From: an uncultured Flavobacteriales bacterium
Lineage (GTDB): Bacteria > Bacteroidota > Bacteroidia > Flavobacteriales_E > Vicingaceae
NCBI GenBank assembly: GCA_913056345.1
Contig: CAJXMH010000006.1
Coordinates: forward strand, 1 to 64,000
DNA: 64,000 nt
Reading direction: 5' to 3'
The translations under genes and the position numbers were made by a program. Position 1 is the first letter of the stretch. Each line of letters begins with the position of its first letter. Below the pieces are notes generated by a model that was given only the letters and a program-made list of their open reading frames with translations, was not told the origin of the DNA and did not search any database. Below are positions 53,653 through 62,803 of this stretch, piece after piece.

Positions 53653-54618
53653 TTAAACCGCTTTTTTCTTATTTTCTTTTAAGTTAGAATTAAGCGGAAT
53701 GGTTTTCTCGTTAGATTTTTGAGCTGTTTGAGTGACAGTTGCTCCCATTGCTTCTAGATCTTGCTTATGCTTGTCTACAGGGCTACCAAATAAAACATTC
53801 CAAGCATCTTTTAACGAACGAGCCTTAGCCATATCTTTAAAAACCTCAATCCATTCATGGAATACCAGAAATACAGGATTGTAGGAATTCACCGGTTTGG
53901 TTATACCGTAAATGGCCTTCTCATCTTCTTCTTGAAAAGTGCCGAACATTCTATCCCAAATAATAAATGTTGAACCGTAGTTTTTATCAAGGTAGCGTTC
54001 GTTAACTGAATGGTGCACTCTGTGGTGCGAAGGTGTTGTAAAGATGTATTCAATAGGTGCAGGGAGTTTTCTAATCAGTTCTGTATGTATCCAAAATTGG
54101 TAAAGCACTTCTATTTGATGTACTATAAAGAATACGAATGGATGAAAACCCATTAAGATAACCGGTAAAAAGAAAACTAATTTTAAATTTTGCGTCCAAG
54201 ACAATCTGAAAGAAACTGATAAATTGTAGTGCTCAGAGGAGTGGTGAACCACATGAGTAGACCACCAGAACCTTTGCTCATGTGCAATTCTATGAGCCCA
54301 ATAGCGACAAAAGTCAAGAATTACCAAACACAAAACATAAGACCACCAAGTATGCGGAATTTTTAAGGGAGAAAGGTTGTAGAAAAATAAAAACACAGAG
54401 AACATCCCTAATTTCATCAACCCATTCAAACCAACGTTGACCAAACCAATGGTAAGGGAAGCCAAAAAGTCTTTCCCATTGTAAAGATTTTTATGCTGTT
54501 TTCTGCCAACTAAATACTCAATAAGCACAAAAGCAAACATAAAAGGGGCAGCAATCCAAATTACTGTAGTAAAATCAAGTTGCGTTATATCAGCTAATGT
54601 GAGTTCTTCTTTACCCAT
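53653..54618 (-). CDS. Fatty acid hydroxylase / sterol desaturase-family protein
   Basis: A 321-residue membrane di-iron enzyme of the fatty-acid hydroxylase superfamily. The histidine clusters are H-R-I-A-H (109-113), H-V-V-H-H (122-126), and S-H-H-R-V-H-H (197-203), spaced as in sterol desaturases and alkylglycerol monooxygenase-like proteins. About four TM helices surround them. The substrate is unknown; in Bacteroidota such enzymes may act on lipids or carotenoids. It is monocistronic with its own promoter element, divergent from a MaoC-like gene. Confidence 0.85.
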   Translation of the reverse strand: MGKEELTLADITQLDFTTVIWIAAPFMFAFVLIEYLVGRKQHKNLYNGKDFLASLTIGLVNVGLNGLMKLGMFSVFLFFYNLSPLKIPHTWWSYVLCLVILDFCRYWAHRIAHEQRFWWSTHVVHHSSEHYNLSVSFRLSWTQNLKLVFFLPVILMGFHPFVFFIVHQIEVLYQFWIHTELIRKLPAPIEYIFTTPSHHRVHHSVNERYLDKNYGSTFIIWDRMFGTFQEEDEKAIYGITKPVNSYNPVFLVFHEWIEVFKDMAKARSLKDAWNVLFGSPVDKHKQDLEAMGATVTQTAQKSNEKTIPLNSNLKENKKKAV

Positions 54619-54636
54619 AAAAAAATTTTAAGATTA

Positions 54637-54644
54637 CAAAATTA
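54637..54644 (-). promoter_or_regulatory. TAnnTTTG promoter element of the hydroxylase gene
   Basis: Minus strand TAATTTTG lies 18 nt before the ATG at 54618. Confidence 0.5.
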
Positions 54645-54781
54645 AGGCATATTAGTTAGATGACTTAATTTATGAGACAAAAAGCCTTACCGATGGTTCA
54701 ACCCAATTTGATAATATTTGGAACTCACAGCTCAATTTATTAGTTAAGCTTAACAAATAATCAAGTTCTAAACCTGAATTT

Positions 54782-55246
54782 ATGTTCAATTTTGGTCTTA
54801 TGTTAGAAACGAATTGGCCTGTAGGTAAGCGTTTTGATCTAGGGGTAAAAACCTTTACTGAGAAAGAGATCATCAGCTACGCTAAGCAGTTTGATCCTTT
54901 ACCTTTCCACTTAAATCGAAAAGCTGCGGAATCAAGTAGGTTCAAAGGTTTGGTCTGTAGTGGTGGTCAAGCTTTTTATCACTTTTATGTGAATGCATGG
55001 GTTCCGCTTTTCGGAGAAACCGTTGAAGCCGGTTTAGGGATTAAAGATTGGAAGTTTTTGGCACCCATTTACGAAAATGAAAAAATAGAAGCTGCTTGCG
55101 TCATACAGTCAAGTCGTTTAACTAAAGATTCTGCATTTTGCATTAACCGATGGGAATTCACTTTTAATTCTGTTAAGGTAAATGAAAAACAGGTACAGTA
55201 TTTGCTTTTAGACGTTATGCACCAAAATAGTTACAATTATGAATAA
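54782..55246 (+). CDS. MaoC-like hot-dog-fold dehydratase domain protein
   Basis: A 154-residue protein with the MaoC-like layout: V-G-K-R-F-D-L-G near residue 13, F-T-E-K-E-I-I-S-Y-A-K-Q-F-D-P-L-P-F-H-L with the catalytic-type Asp and His, and F-K-G-L-V-C-S-G. Such domains hydrate enoyl-CoA thioesters. The start could be the second Met, seven codons in. It overlaps the following thioredoxin-like gene by 8 nt and diverges from the hydroxylase gene. Confidence 0.75.
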   Translation: MFNFGLMLETNWPVGKRFDLGVKTFTEKEIISYAKQFDPLPFHLNRKAAESSRFKGLVCSGGQAFYHFYVNAWVPLFGETVEAGLGIKDWKFLAPIYENEKIEAACVIQSSRLTKDSAFCINRWEFTFNSVKVNEKQVQYLLLDVMHQNSYNYE

Positions 55247-55757
55247 GGTACTTTTTCTTAGTGTCTTTGTGTTCAGTCTTGCCAGTAAAGCCCAAGAGCC
55301 AAAAAAAGAAAGCATTGAATGGATGAGTTTTGAGGAGGCCGTTAATGCAAATAAAGTCGAATCAAAAAAGTTCTTGATCGATGTTTACACAGATTGGTGC
55401 GGATGGTGTAAAAGAATGGATCGAACCACCTTTCGTGATCCTGAAGTGGTAGCAGTTGTGAACAAATATTACCATGCAGTAAAGCTAAATGCGGAAAGAA
55501 AAGACACTGTAATATTAGATGATCGAACCTTTGTAAATGAAAAACCAAAAGGTAAAAGACATCCTCATCAATTAGCCATTTCATTGATGCAGGGTAAAAT
55601 GACCTATCCTACAGTGGTTTACTTGGATGAAAATGGTAATATGTTACAACCTATCCCCGGTTTTCAGTCAACAGAAAGTATTTTACCAATTCTAAACTAC
55701 TTTGGGTCTGATGCCTATAAAACAACAGACTGGGAAGCGTACCAAGAAAAATTTTAG
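55239..55757 (+). CDS. Exported thioredoxin-fold protein
   Basis: A 172-residue protein with a signal peptide (about 1-18) and a Thioredoxin_7/DUF255-like domain. The active site is W-C-G-W-C (Cys53, Cys56) followed by K-R-M-D-R-T-T-F. It should act in the periplasm on thiols or disulfides. Its start overlaps the MaoC-like gene. Confidence 0.82.
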   Translation: MNKVLFLSVFVFSLASKAQEPKKESIEWMSFEEAVNANKVESKKFLIDVYTDWCGWCKRMDRTTFRDPEVVAVVNKYYHAVKLNAERKDTVILDDRTFVNEKPKGKRHPHQLAISLMQGKMTYPTVVYLDENGNMLQPIPGFQSTESILPILNYFGSDAYKTTDWEAYQEKF

Positions 55758-55873
55758 CGAAAAGAACAAGTAAAGTATTCCGTTCCTTACTTTAAGTTTT
55801 CCTTATTTTTTTGTTGATTTTCAAATAAATAAGGATATAATCCCTTTCTTTGTTGTTCACTAAACAACTCACT

Positions 55874-56125
55874 ATGAATATTTACGTTGGAAACATCCCT
55901 TACAAAGCCACAGAAGATGATCTTGGCAATTTGTTCGCTGAATTTGGCGATGTAACATCCGTTAAAATTATTACAGACAAATTTACCGGCCGTTCAAAAG
56001 GTTTCGGATTTGTTGAAATGGCTGATGATACAGCAGGAAACACGGCTATTGAAGCTTTAGATGGTTTAGAACACCTAGGCAGAAACTTAAGAGTAAGCGC
56101 TGCAAATTCTAACAGCGACGATTAA
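55874..56125 (+). CDS. Small RRM RNA-binding protein
   Basis: An 83-residue single RNA-recognition-motif protein. RNP2 is I-Y-V-G-N-I at the N-terminus and RNP1 is K-G-F-G-F-V-E-M near residue 41. ATG 55874 gives the normal M-N-I-Y-V-G-N start; an earlier frame start adds eight residues that do not fit. Such proteins are abundant RNA chaperones or cold-shock-type proteins in bacteria. Confidence 0.93.
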   Translation: MNIYVGNIPYKATEDDLGNLFAEFGDVTSVKIITDKFTGRSKGFGFVEMADDTAGNTAIEALDGLEHLGRNLRVSAANSNSDD

Positions 56126-56143
56126 TCCCTCAAAAGTTTTACA

Positions 56144-57028
56144 TTAAAACTTCTTGCGCTTCCCCTTGGCAGCAAGGATAGTATTTTTGAGTAATGAAAC
56201 GATGGTCATTGGCCCTACTCCACCTGGAACTGGGGTGATGAAAGCAGCTTTTTCTGCAACATCGGAGTAATTAACATCTCCGTGCAACTTATAACCTGAT
56301 TTTTTGCTTTTGTCTGGTTTCCTAGTAATTCCTACATCAAAAATTACTACGCCTTCCTGAACCATATCTGCAGTTATGAATTCAGGCTTCCCAAGAGCAA
56401 CAATCAATATGTCTGCAGTTCGTGTGATCTCAGCCAAATTTACTGTCCTGCTATGGGTTAAGGTTACAGTGCAGTTACCAGGATAAGTATTTCTAGACAT
56501 GAGGTTAGCCATCGGACTTCCAACAATGGAGCTTCTGCCAACCACCACACAATGCTTTCCGGTAGTTTCTATGTTGTAACGCTCAATTAATTGTAAAATT
56601 CCATAAGGGGTGGCAGGCAGAAAGGTCGGGAGGTTCAGCAACATTTTACCAATATTCCAAGGGTGGAAACCGTCTACATCTTTAGAAGGTAAAATAGCCT
56701 CTGTAACCTTTTTGTCATCTATATGCTTTGGGAGGGGCAGTTGAACAATGAAACCATCTATCTGCTCATCTTGATTTAACTCCTCAACCTTTTCTAATAA
56801 CTCCTCTTCAGAAACAGTATCATTCAATCGAATCAAACTGCTTTTCATGCCCACTTTCTCACAGGCTTTGACTTTGGCATTAACATAGGTCAAGCTAGCT
56901 CCATTGCTACCAACCAAAACTGCCGCCAAGTGCGGTATTTTTTTACCTTTCTGCTTTAAATTCGATATCTCTACTGCAATCTCTTGCTTGATTTCTTCGG
57001 CAGTCTTTTTCCCGTCTAGTATTTGCAT
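56144..57028 (-). CDS. folD: Methylenetetrahydrofolate dehydrogenase/cyclohydrolase
   Basis: A 294-residue bifunctional FolD interconverting 5,10-methylene-THF, 5,10-methenyl-THF and 10-formyl-THF. Visible motifs are [10 protein letters not shown] with the catalytic Lys, Q-L-P-L-P-K-H near 99, G-R-S-S-I-V-G-S-P in the NADP site, and [11 protein letters not shown] near the end. It begins 3 nt after ffh and is co-transcribed with it. Confidence 0.97.
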   Translation of the reverse strand: MQILDGKKTAEEIKQEIAVEISNLKQKGKKIPHLAAVLVGSNGASLTYVNAKVKACEKVGMKSSLIRLNDTVSEEELLEKVEELNQDEQIDGFIVQLPLPKHIDDKKVTEAILPSKDVDGFHPWNIGKMLLNLPTFLPATPYGILQLIERYNIETTGKHCVVVGRSSIVGSPMANLMSRNTYPGNCTVTLTHSRTVNLAEITRTADILIVALGKPEFITADMVQEGVVIFDVGITRKPDKSKKSGYKLHGDVNYSDVAEKAAFITPVPGGVGPMTIVSLLKNTILAAKGKRKKF

Positions 57029-57031
57029 CCT

Positions 57032-58381
57032 TTATTTTCCTAATCCGCCAGGCATTTTTGGCATATTTTGCATCATTTTAGCCATGTTCTTCTTATTCCC
57101 CATCATCTTCATCATTTTACTAGTCTGTTCAAACTGCTTCAGCAATTTATTTAACTCTTGCACTGATGTTCCGCTTCCTTTTGCAATACGCTTGCGTCTT
57201 GATCCATTTAAAACTTTAGGGTTCTCACGCTCCTCAGGGGTCATAGAGTGAATCATCGCTTCAATTCCTTTAAAGGCGTCATCGTCAATATCAACATCTT
57301 TCATAGCCTTTCCCACCCCGGGAATCATACCCATTAAATCTTTGACATTTCCCATTTTCTTAATCTGGTTGATCTGGTCAAGGAAATCATTAAAATCAAA
57401 TTGATCTTTCGCAATACGCTTCTGAAGCCTTCTTGCCTTTTCTTCATCATACTGTTCCTGAGCTCTTTCAACCAACGAAACAACATCACCCATTCCCAAA
57501 ATACGATCAGCCATTCGCTTTGGATAGAAAACATCAAGTGCCTCCATCTTTTCGCCTGTACCAATAAACTTGATTGGCTTATCTACCACTGTTCGAATTG
57601 AAAGCGCAGCTCCCCCTCTAGTGTCTCCATCTAATTTGGTTAGAACAACTCCATCATAGTCAATCTGCTGATTAAAGGCCTTGGCCGTGTTAACCGCATC
57701 TTGACCTGTCATTGAATCAACTACAAAAAGTGTCTCTGATGGATTAATTCCTGCCTTAACGGCGCTGATCTCTTCCATCATTTTCTCATCAACCGCTAAA
57801 CGACCTGCAGTATCGACAATCACGACATCATGGCCTTTACTTTTTGCTTCTTGAATAGCCGTTTTAGCAATGGATACAGGATCCTTATTCTCCTTATCAG
57901 AGTATACTTCTACTCCAATTTGATCCCCAACAACGTGCAATTGGTCTATTGCAGCCGGACGGTAGACATCTCCTGCAACCAATAATGGATTTTTATTTTG
58001 TTTCTTTTTAAGAAGATTAGCTAACTTACCTGAGAAAGTAGTTTTACCAGATCCTTGAAGACCAGCTATGAGGATAACAGCAGGATTTCCACTCAAGTTG
58101 ATTTCTTCCTGCTCACCACCCATCAGCTTGCTCAATTCATCGTGGGTAATTTTTGTAAATAATTGACCCGGAGAAACAGAAGTTAATACATCTTGTCCTA
58201 TGGCTTTATCCTTAACCCGATCGGCAAACTGCTTAGCTATTTTATAGTTGACATCAGCATCAAGCAAGGCACGGCGTATCTCTTTAGAAGTTTCAGCTAC
58301 ATTTACCTCGGAAATTTGTCCCTGACCTTTTAAAACCTTGAGGGCTCTATCCAGCTTATCTGATAAATTTTCTAACATCAT
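57032..58381 (-). CDS. ffh: Signal recognition particle protein Ffh
   Basis: A 449-residue SRP GTPase. The N and G domains (about 1-300) carry G-L-Q-G-S-G-K-T-T near 109, D-T-A-G-R near 190 and T-K-L-D-G-D. The C-terminal M domain is methionine-rich and ends P-G-G-L-G-K, the part that binds 4.5S RNA and signal sequences. It has its own promoter element (58404-58411) and is followed by folD after 3 nt. Confidence 0.98.
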   Translation of the reverse strand: MMLENLSDKLDRALKVLKGQGQISEVNVAETSKEIRRALLDADVNYKIAKQFADRVKDKAIGQDVLTSVSPGQLFTKITHDELSKLMGGEQEEINLSGNPAVILIAGLQGSGKTTFSGKLANLLKKKQNKNPLLVAGDVYRPAAIDQLHVVGDQIGVEVYSDKENKDPVSIAKTAIQEAKSKGHDVVIVDTAGRLAVDEKMMEEISAVKAGINPSETLFVVDSMTGQDAVNTAKAFNQQIDYDGVVLTKLDGDTRGGAALSIRTVVDKPIKFIGTGEKMEALDVFYPKRMADRILGMGDVVSLVERAQEQYDEEKARRLQKRIAKDQFDFNDFLDQINQIKKMGNVKDLMGMIPGVGKAMKDVDIDDDAFKGIEAMIHSMTPEERENPKVLNGSRRKRIAKGSGTSVQELNKLLKQFEQTSKMMKMMGNKKNMAKMMQNMPKMPGGLGK

Positions 58382-58403
58382 TATTTTCTGTGATTTTAAA
58401 GTG

Positions 58404-58411
58404 CAAATTTA
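58404..58411 (-). promoter_or_regulatory. TAnnTTTG promoter element of ffh-folD
   Basis: Minus strand TAAATTTG lies 22 nt before the ATG at 58381. Confidence 0.5.
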
Positions 58412-58432
58412 GAGATTCTAATTATGCTTAAA

Positions 58433-58461
58433 TAAAAAAGGAGAAGCAAAAGCTTCCCCTT
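58433..58461 (-). terminator. Terminator of the DUF4397 gene
   Basis: Minus strand GGGGAAGC pairs with GCTTCTCC (one G-T) around TTTT and is followed by TTTTTT. It lies 24 nt after the stop at 58485. Confidence 0.85.
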
Positions 58462-58484
58462 AATTGTGTAGAAATTATTTATAA

Positions 58485-60881
58485 CTATTGAATGATTATC
58501 TGTTTTATTATGGGTTGAGTAGATGTATTAATTCTAATTAAATAACTTCCTTCAGCTAAATCACTTACGTCAAGTGTTTTTTGTACTACTTGATTTAAGC
58601 GAAAGGATTTTACTACCCTTGAATTTAGATCAAGCATCTCAATTCCCTCTACTTCAAGATCAGTATTCTCAAAATCAATATTTATCATATTGTTAGCGGG
58701 ATTTGGATATACTGAAATAGACTTTTCAAGATTATCTATCTCGTCTAAGCTGGTAATTACGGGCAGTGGTGTAAGTGCTCCTCCTGCTGCAGAAGCTACA
58801 TATAAACCGAATGAAGAACCGTTGCTATTTTGCGTAGGATCAACAAAACCTGATGCCACTACAGTAATTGCATCTCCGCTTAAGGTGAGCGTATTTAAAG
58901 GAGCAGCATAAGTATCTATTAGATTTGCTTGAGTAGAATCAAATAAATTAATAACGTAATCAGCTGTTGCTAAATTTAAATATCCTGAAAAACTTGAATA
59001 ATCTAAGTTATCAATTAAAGTACCGGCAGGAATAGAAGTTTCTACAACATCAACTCCAGGCGCATCTGTTGATCCATGATAAACCAAAACATCTGTATTC
59101 ATCATATTAGTAGCGGCTTCTCTTGCCCCTGTCAAAATATCCAATTCAAAAGGTTGGTTGGGACTGTAACCACTCGTGCTCACTAGCCCATTTGCAATAG
59201 CAATGTAGGTGCTATCTTCGATTAAATTTAAATTGAATTGTGCAACTGCATTACTTGTATCAATACTTGAACCAGGTGACACAGACACAACCGCATCTAC
59301 CCCTGCTTGCACGTCAACAAATGGACTCGCAGTTCTAAAGTTAAAATCATCAAGCAACAAGCTATCATTCAACCATACATCTACCGTTGATGCTGCTGCA
59401 TCTGCTGAATTATGGATTACCTGCATTCTTGCAGTTGGTATGGTAGCTTGAGGTAAAGCAACCAGGGAACCACCTGCCGCTGTTGCAGCAAACAATCCAA
59501 AAGCCGGACCATTGGAATTAGCCGCAGTATCTAAAAAACCTGATGCTAAAACTGTAATCGCTTCACCACCCAATGACAAACTAGACAAAGGAGCAGCATA
59601 AGAAGAAACAATTTTGCTATTTGCAGAATCTCTTACTTGAATAGTATAATCTGCAGTTATTAGTGGGAGGTATCCTTGAAAGTCGCTGTAGGCTATGTTA
59701 TCTATTATTGTTCCAGCAGGAACAGAGGATTCAAATACATCAACAATCGGTGCATCTGTTGAACCATGATAAACTAATATATCGGTAGTAGATTGATTGG
59801 CTGTTTCTCTAGCACCTTCCAAAATATCAAGGTCAAATGCACGAACAGGATTGTAACCCGATGCACTTATAATACCGCTTGCAACTGCTAAATAAGTGCT
59901 GTCTTCCTCTAATTTTAAATTAAACTGTGCTAAAGCTGAATTTGTATCAACGCTAGCTGAATCAGCTATACTGATAATTGCATCAACATTTGCTTGAACT
60001 GTCGTGTAAGGACTTGCATTCCTAAACTCAAAATTATCAATAAACATTTCATCATTTAACCATACATCAACAAATCTAGCTGCAGTATCGGCGGAATTGT
60101 GAATAACTTGCAATCTTGAAGAAGCAATTGGCACAGGACTTAATGCAATCATAGGTCCACCTGCAGGAGTAGCCGCATATAATCCAAAGGCGGCTCCATT
60201 AGAGTTTGCTGCAGGATCAAGAAATCCCGAGGCTACTACAGTAACGGCTAATCCTCCTGCATTTAGAGCTAATAAGGGTGCATCATAAGCAGCTAAAACT
60301 TTACTGTTGGAAGAATCTCTTACTTGTATGCGGTAGGCTGAAGTTGGTAAATTAATGTAGCCGTCAAAATTGCTATAGCTTATGTTATTCACTACAGTTT
60401 GATCAAGTACCGAATCTTCATAAATGTCTACAATTGGTGCTCCAGGTGCACCATGATTAACCAAAACGTCTGTTATGGCTGCACCTGATGAAGTTTGTCT
60501 AGCGTTAGCAAATACATCTAATCCAAAGGACGGAGAAGAACTATATGCTGAAGATGAAACGATTCCATTAGCAACAACCACATAAAAATTATTAGCAGTA
60601 AGTGAGAGAGATTGTCGAAATAGTGCATTAGTTGTATCTACACTGCTAGAAGGTTGAATTGTTACGTCGATTGAACCAGATGGGGCATTGATGAACGCAG
60701 TCGTTTCTCTAAAATTTAGATCATCTGCAACACGTGCATTGTTGACCCATACGTCAACTGAATTAACAGCAGTATCAGGAGAGTTATGAATTATCTGTAC
60801 TTGAGCACTTTGAGCCTTTGTAATTGTTAAAGAACTTAGAAGTAATATAATTGAGAGAGTAAATAGTTTAATTGTACGCAT
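58485..60881 (-). CDS. Secreted DUF4397-repeat protein with T9SS type A domain
   Basis: A 798-residue exported protein (signal peptide about 1-23). I take ATG 60881; a frame start 11 codons upstream adds a non-signal leader. Three long repeats of about 230 residues follow one another. Each has two related modules, one with H-N-S-x-D and V-D-V-W, one with H-G-(A/S) and V-D-(I/V). That makes six DUF4397-like modules. The C-terminal ~75 residues are a T9SS type A sorting domain with Y-P-N-P-A-N-N. The role is unknown. A TACTTTTA element lies 4 nt before the ATG (one base off TAnnTTTG). Confidence 0.85.
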   Translation of the reverse strand: MRTIKLFTLSIILLLSSLTITKAQSAQVQIIHNSPDTAVNSVDVWVNNARVADDLNFRETTAFINAPSGSIDVTIQPSSSVDTTNALFRQSLSLTANNFYVVVANGIVSSSAYSSSPSFGLDVFANARQTSSGAAITDVLVNHGAPGAPIVDIYEDSVLDQTVVNNISYSNFDGYINLPTSAYRIQVRDSSNSKVLAAYDAPLLALNAGGLAVTVVASGFLDPAANSNGAAFGLYAATPAGGPMIALSPVPIASSRLQVIHNSADTAARFVDVWLNDEMFIDNFEFRNASPYTTVQANVDAIISIADSASVDTNSALAQFNLKLEEDSTYLAVASGIISASGYNPVRAFDLDILEGARETANQSTTDILVYHGSTDAPIVDVFESSVPAGTIIDNIAYSDFQGYLPLITADYTIQVRDSANSKIVSSYAAPLSSLSLGGEAITVLASGFLDTAANSNGPAFGLFAATAAGGSLVALPQATIPTARMQVIHNSADAAASTVDVWLNDSLLLDDFNFRTASPFVDVQAGVDAVVSVSPGSSIDTSNAVAQFNLNLIEDSTYIAIANGLVSTSGYSPNQPFELDILTGAREAATNMMNTDVLVYHGSTDAPGVDVVETSIPAGTLIDNLDYSSFSGYLNLATADYVINLFDSTQANLIDTYAAPLNTLTLSGDAITVVASGFVDPTQNSNGSSFGLYVASAAGGALTPLPVITSLDEIDNLEKSISVYPNPANNMINIDFENTDLEVEGIEMLDLNSRVVKSFRLNQVVQKTLDVSDLAEGSYLIRINTSTQPIIKQIIIQ

Positions 60882-61015
60882 TGTATAAAAGTATATTGGT
60901 TTATAACAATACAATGAAACTCACCACTTCGTTCAAATATAAAACAAACTGATTTTAAATTCCTTAGCTATGCTTGAGTAGCAGCAGCATTAAAAAATGT
61001 TAAGCGTAAAAACTC

Positions 61016-62803
61016 TCACATTTGGTTAGGTACATTTATCCCCAATAATGACATAGATCGTTGGATGACATTACCCACATTCTCAGCAATGCTTAACCTA
61101 AAGTTTTTCAATGCTTGATTATCCTCTTTTAAGATTGGTGGGGTATTCTGATAAAATGAGTTAAAGTCCTTAACTAACTCAAAAACGTAATTTGCCACTA
61201 ATGCAGGACTTTTCTGACTTGCTGCCTCATCAATCAGTTCTGGAAATCCGTGTAATCTTTTAAGTAAAGTCAAGTCCCAATCCGTTAACACCAAGTCGTT
61301 ATTGAAAGCTGAATTATCTGGCTTCCCGGCCTTTCTTAATATTGACTGGATACGCGCATAGGCATATTGAATAAATGGGCCTGTATGACCATTAAAATCA
61401 ACTGACTCTTGAGGATCAAAAAGCATCCTTTTTTTAGGATCTACCTTTAAAATGAAATACTTTAAGGCTCCCAATCCAATAGTTTCAAAAAGTTGTTCCT
61501 GCTCTTCAGCATTAATACCGTCAATTTTTCCTAACTCTTCTGCAATTTCTTTAGCGGTGTATTTCATTTCTTCCATCAACTCATCAGCATCAACTACAGT
61601 ACCCTCTCTTGACTTCATTTTACCGCTTGGTAGGTCTACCATACCGTAGGAGATGTGCTGGATCCCTTTAGCCCATGCATACCCCATTTTCTCCAGTATG
61701 ATCGCTAAAACTTTAAAATGATAATCTTGCTCATTCCCGACTACATAAAAATACTCTTGACAATTAAACTCCTCTTCACGAATTATGGCAGTACCAATGT
61801 CTTGTGTCATGTAAACAGAAGTTCCATCAGCTCTCAAAAGCAATTTATCGTCTAGCTTTTCATTGCTCAAATTAGCCCATAAAGAACCATCCTCTTTTCG
61901 ATATAAGAAATCAGATGATTCATGCTGCAGGGACTTTTCCTTTCCAATTAAAAAAGTATCAGACTCATAGTATAGCTTGTCGAAGCTAGTCCCAATGGTT
62001 TGGTAAGTCTTGTCAAATCCATTATACACCCATTGATTCATCTGCCTCCACAGTGCAGTCACTTTCGCATCACCCTGCTCCCATTTTCTAAGCATTTCTT
62101 GTGCCTCTAACAAAATAGAAGCTTCTTTCTTAGCCTCCTCTTCTGTTTTCCCATCTGCTATGAGATCAGCTTGTTCTTTTTTATAAGCTTGATCAAAAGC
62201 AACATAATACTTCCCTACCAAATGATCTCCTTTTAGACCGCTTGACTGCGGAGTTTCTCCATTTCCAAACTTTTGCCAAGCAAGCATCGATTTACAAATA
62301 TGAATCCCTCTATCGTTTATAATTTGGACCTTGTAAACCTCATGTCCATTAGCCTTTAATAGTTCAGCTAAAGCATGACCCAAGAAAATATTCCGAAGGT
62401 GACCAAGGTGAAGTGGTTTATTAGTGTTTGGAGAGGCATACTCTATCATTACCTTGGACTTGCTATTGGCTTCTGCAAAACCGAAGCGAGGTTTGGCTAT
62501 TTCGGTTTTAAAGAAATTAAGCCAATAAGCCTGAGAAATTGTTAAGTTCAAAAAGCCCTTCACAACATTAAAGTCTGCTACTAACTCTTCTGATTCCTTT
62601 AAGGCGTTTCCAATTAGCTGAGCAGTTTGTTCAGGTGACTTTTTACTCCATTTCAACAACGGAAATACCACGAGCGTAAGGTCTCCATCAAATTCTTTTC
62701 TGGTGCTTTGAAACTGAAGCTGAGATAATTCTATTGAATGGTCAAACAATTGCTGAAATACCGCTTGTATTGCTTGTCCTAAATGGCCTTCTAACTTATT
62801 CAT
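61016..62803 (-). CDS. argS: Arginyl-tRNA synthetase
   Basis: A 595-residue class I aminoacyl-tRNA synthetase charging tRNA-Arg. The HIGH motif is H-L-G-H near residue 128 (N-K-P-L-H-L-G-H-L-R-N). The KMSK equivalent is K-M-K-S-R-E-G-T-V near 395. The C-terminal anticodon-binding DALR-like domain ends the protein. Its ATG lies inside the last codons of the arginase gene (8-nt overlap), so the two are translationally coupled. Confidence 0.97.
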   Translation of the reverse strand: MNKLEGHLGQAIQAVFQQLFDHSIELSQLQFQSTRKEFDGDLTLVVFPLLKWSKKSPEQTAQLIGNALKESEELVADFNVVKGFLNLTISQAYWLNFFKTEIAKPRFGFAEANSKSKVMIEYASPNTNKPLHLGHLRNIFLGHALAELLKANGHEVYKVQIINDRGIHICKSMLAWQKFGNGETPQSSGLKGDHLVGKYYVAFDQAYKKEQADLIADGKTEEEAKKEASILLEAQEMLRKWEQGDAKVTALWRQMNQWVYNGFDKTYQTIGTSFDKLYYESDTFLIGKEKSLQHESSDFLYRKEDGSLWANLSNEKLDDKLLLRADGTSVYMTQDIGTAIIREEEFNCQEYFYVVGNEQDYHFKVLAIILEKMGYAWAKGIQHISYGMVDLPSGKMKSREGTVVDADELMEEMKYTAKEIAEELGKIDGINAEEQEQLFETIGLGALKYFILKVDPKKRMLFDPQESVDFNGHTGPFIQYAYARIQSILRKAGKPDNSAFNNDLVLTDWDLTLLKRLHGFPELIDEAASQKSPALVANYVFELVKDFNSFYQNTPPILKEDNQALKNFRLSIAENVGNVIQRSMSLLGINVPNQM

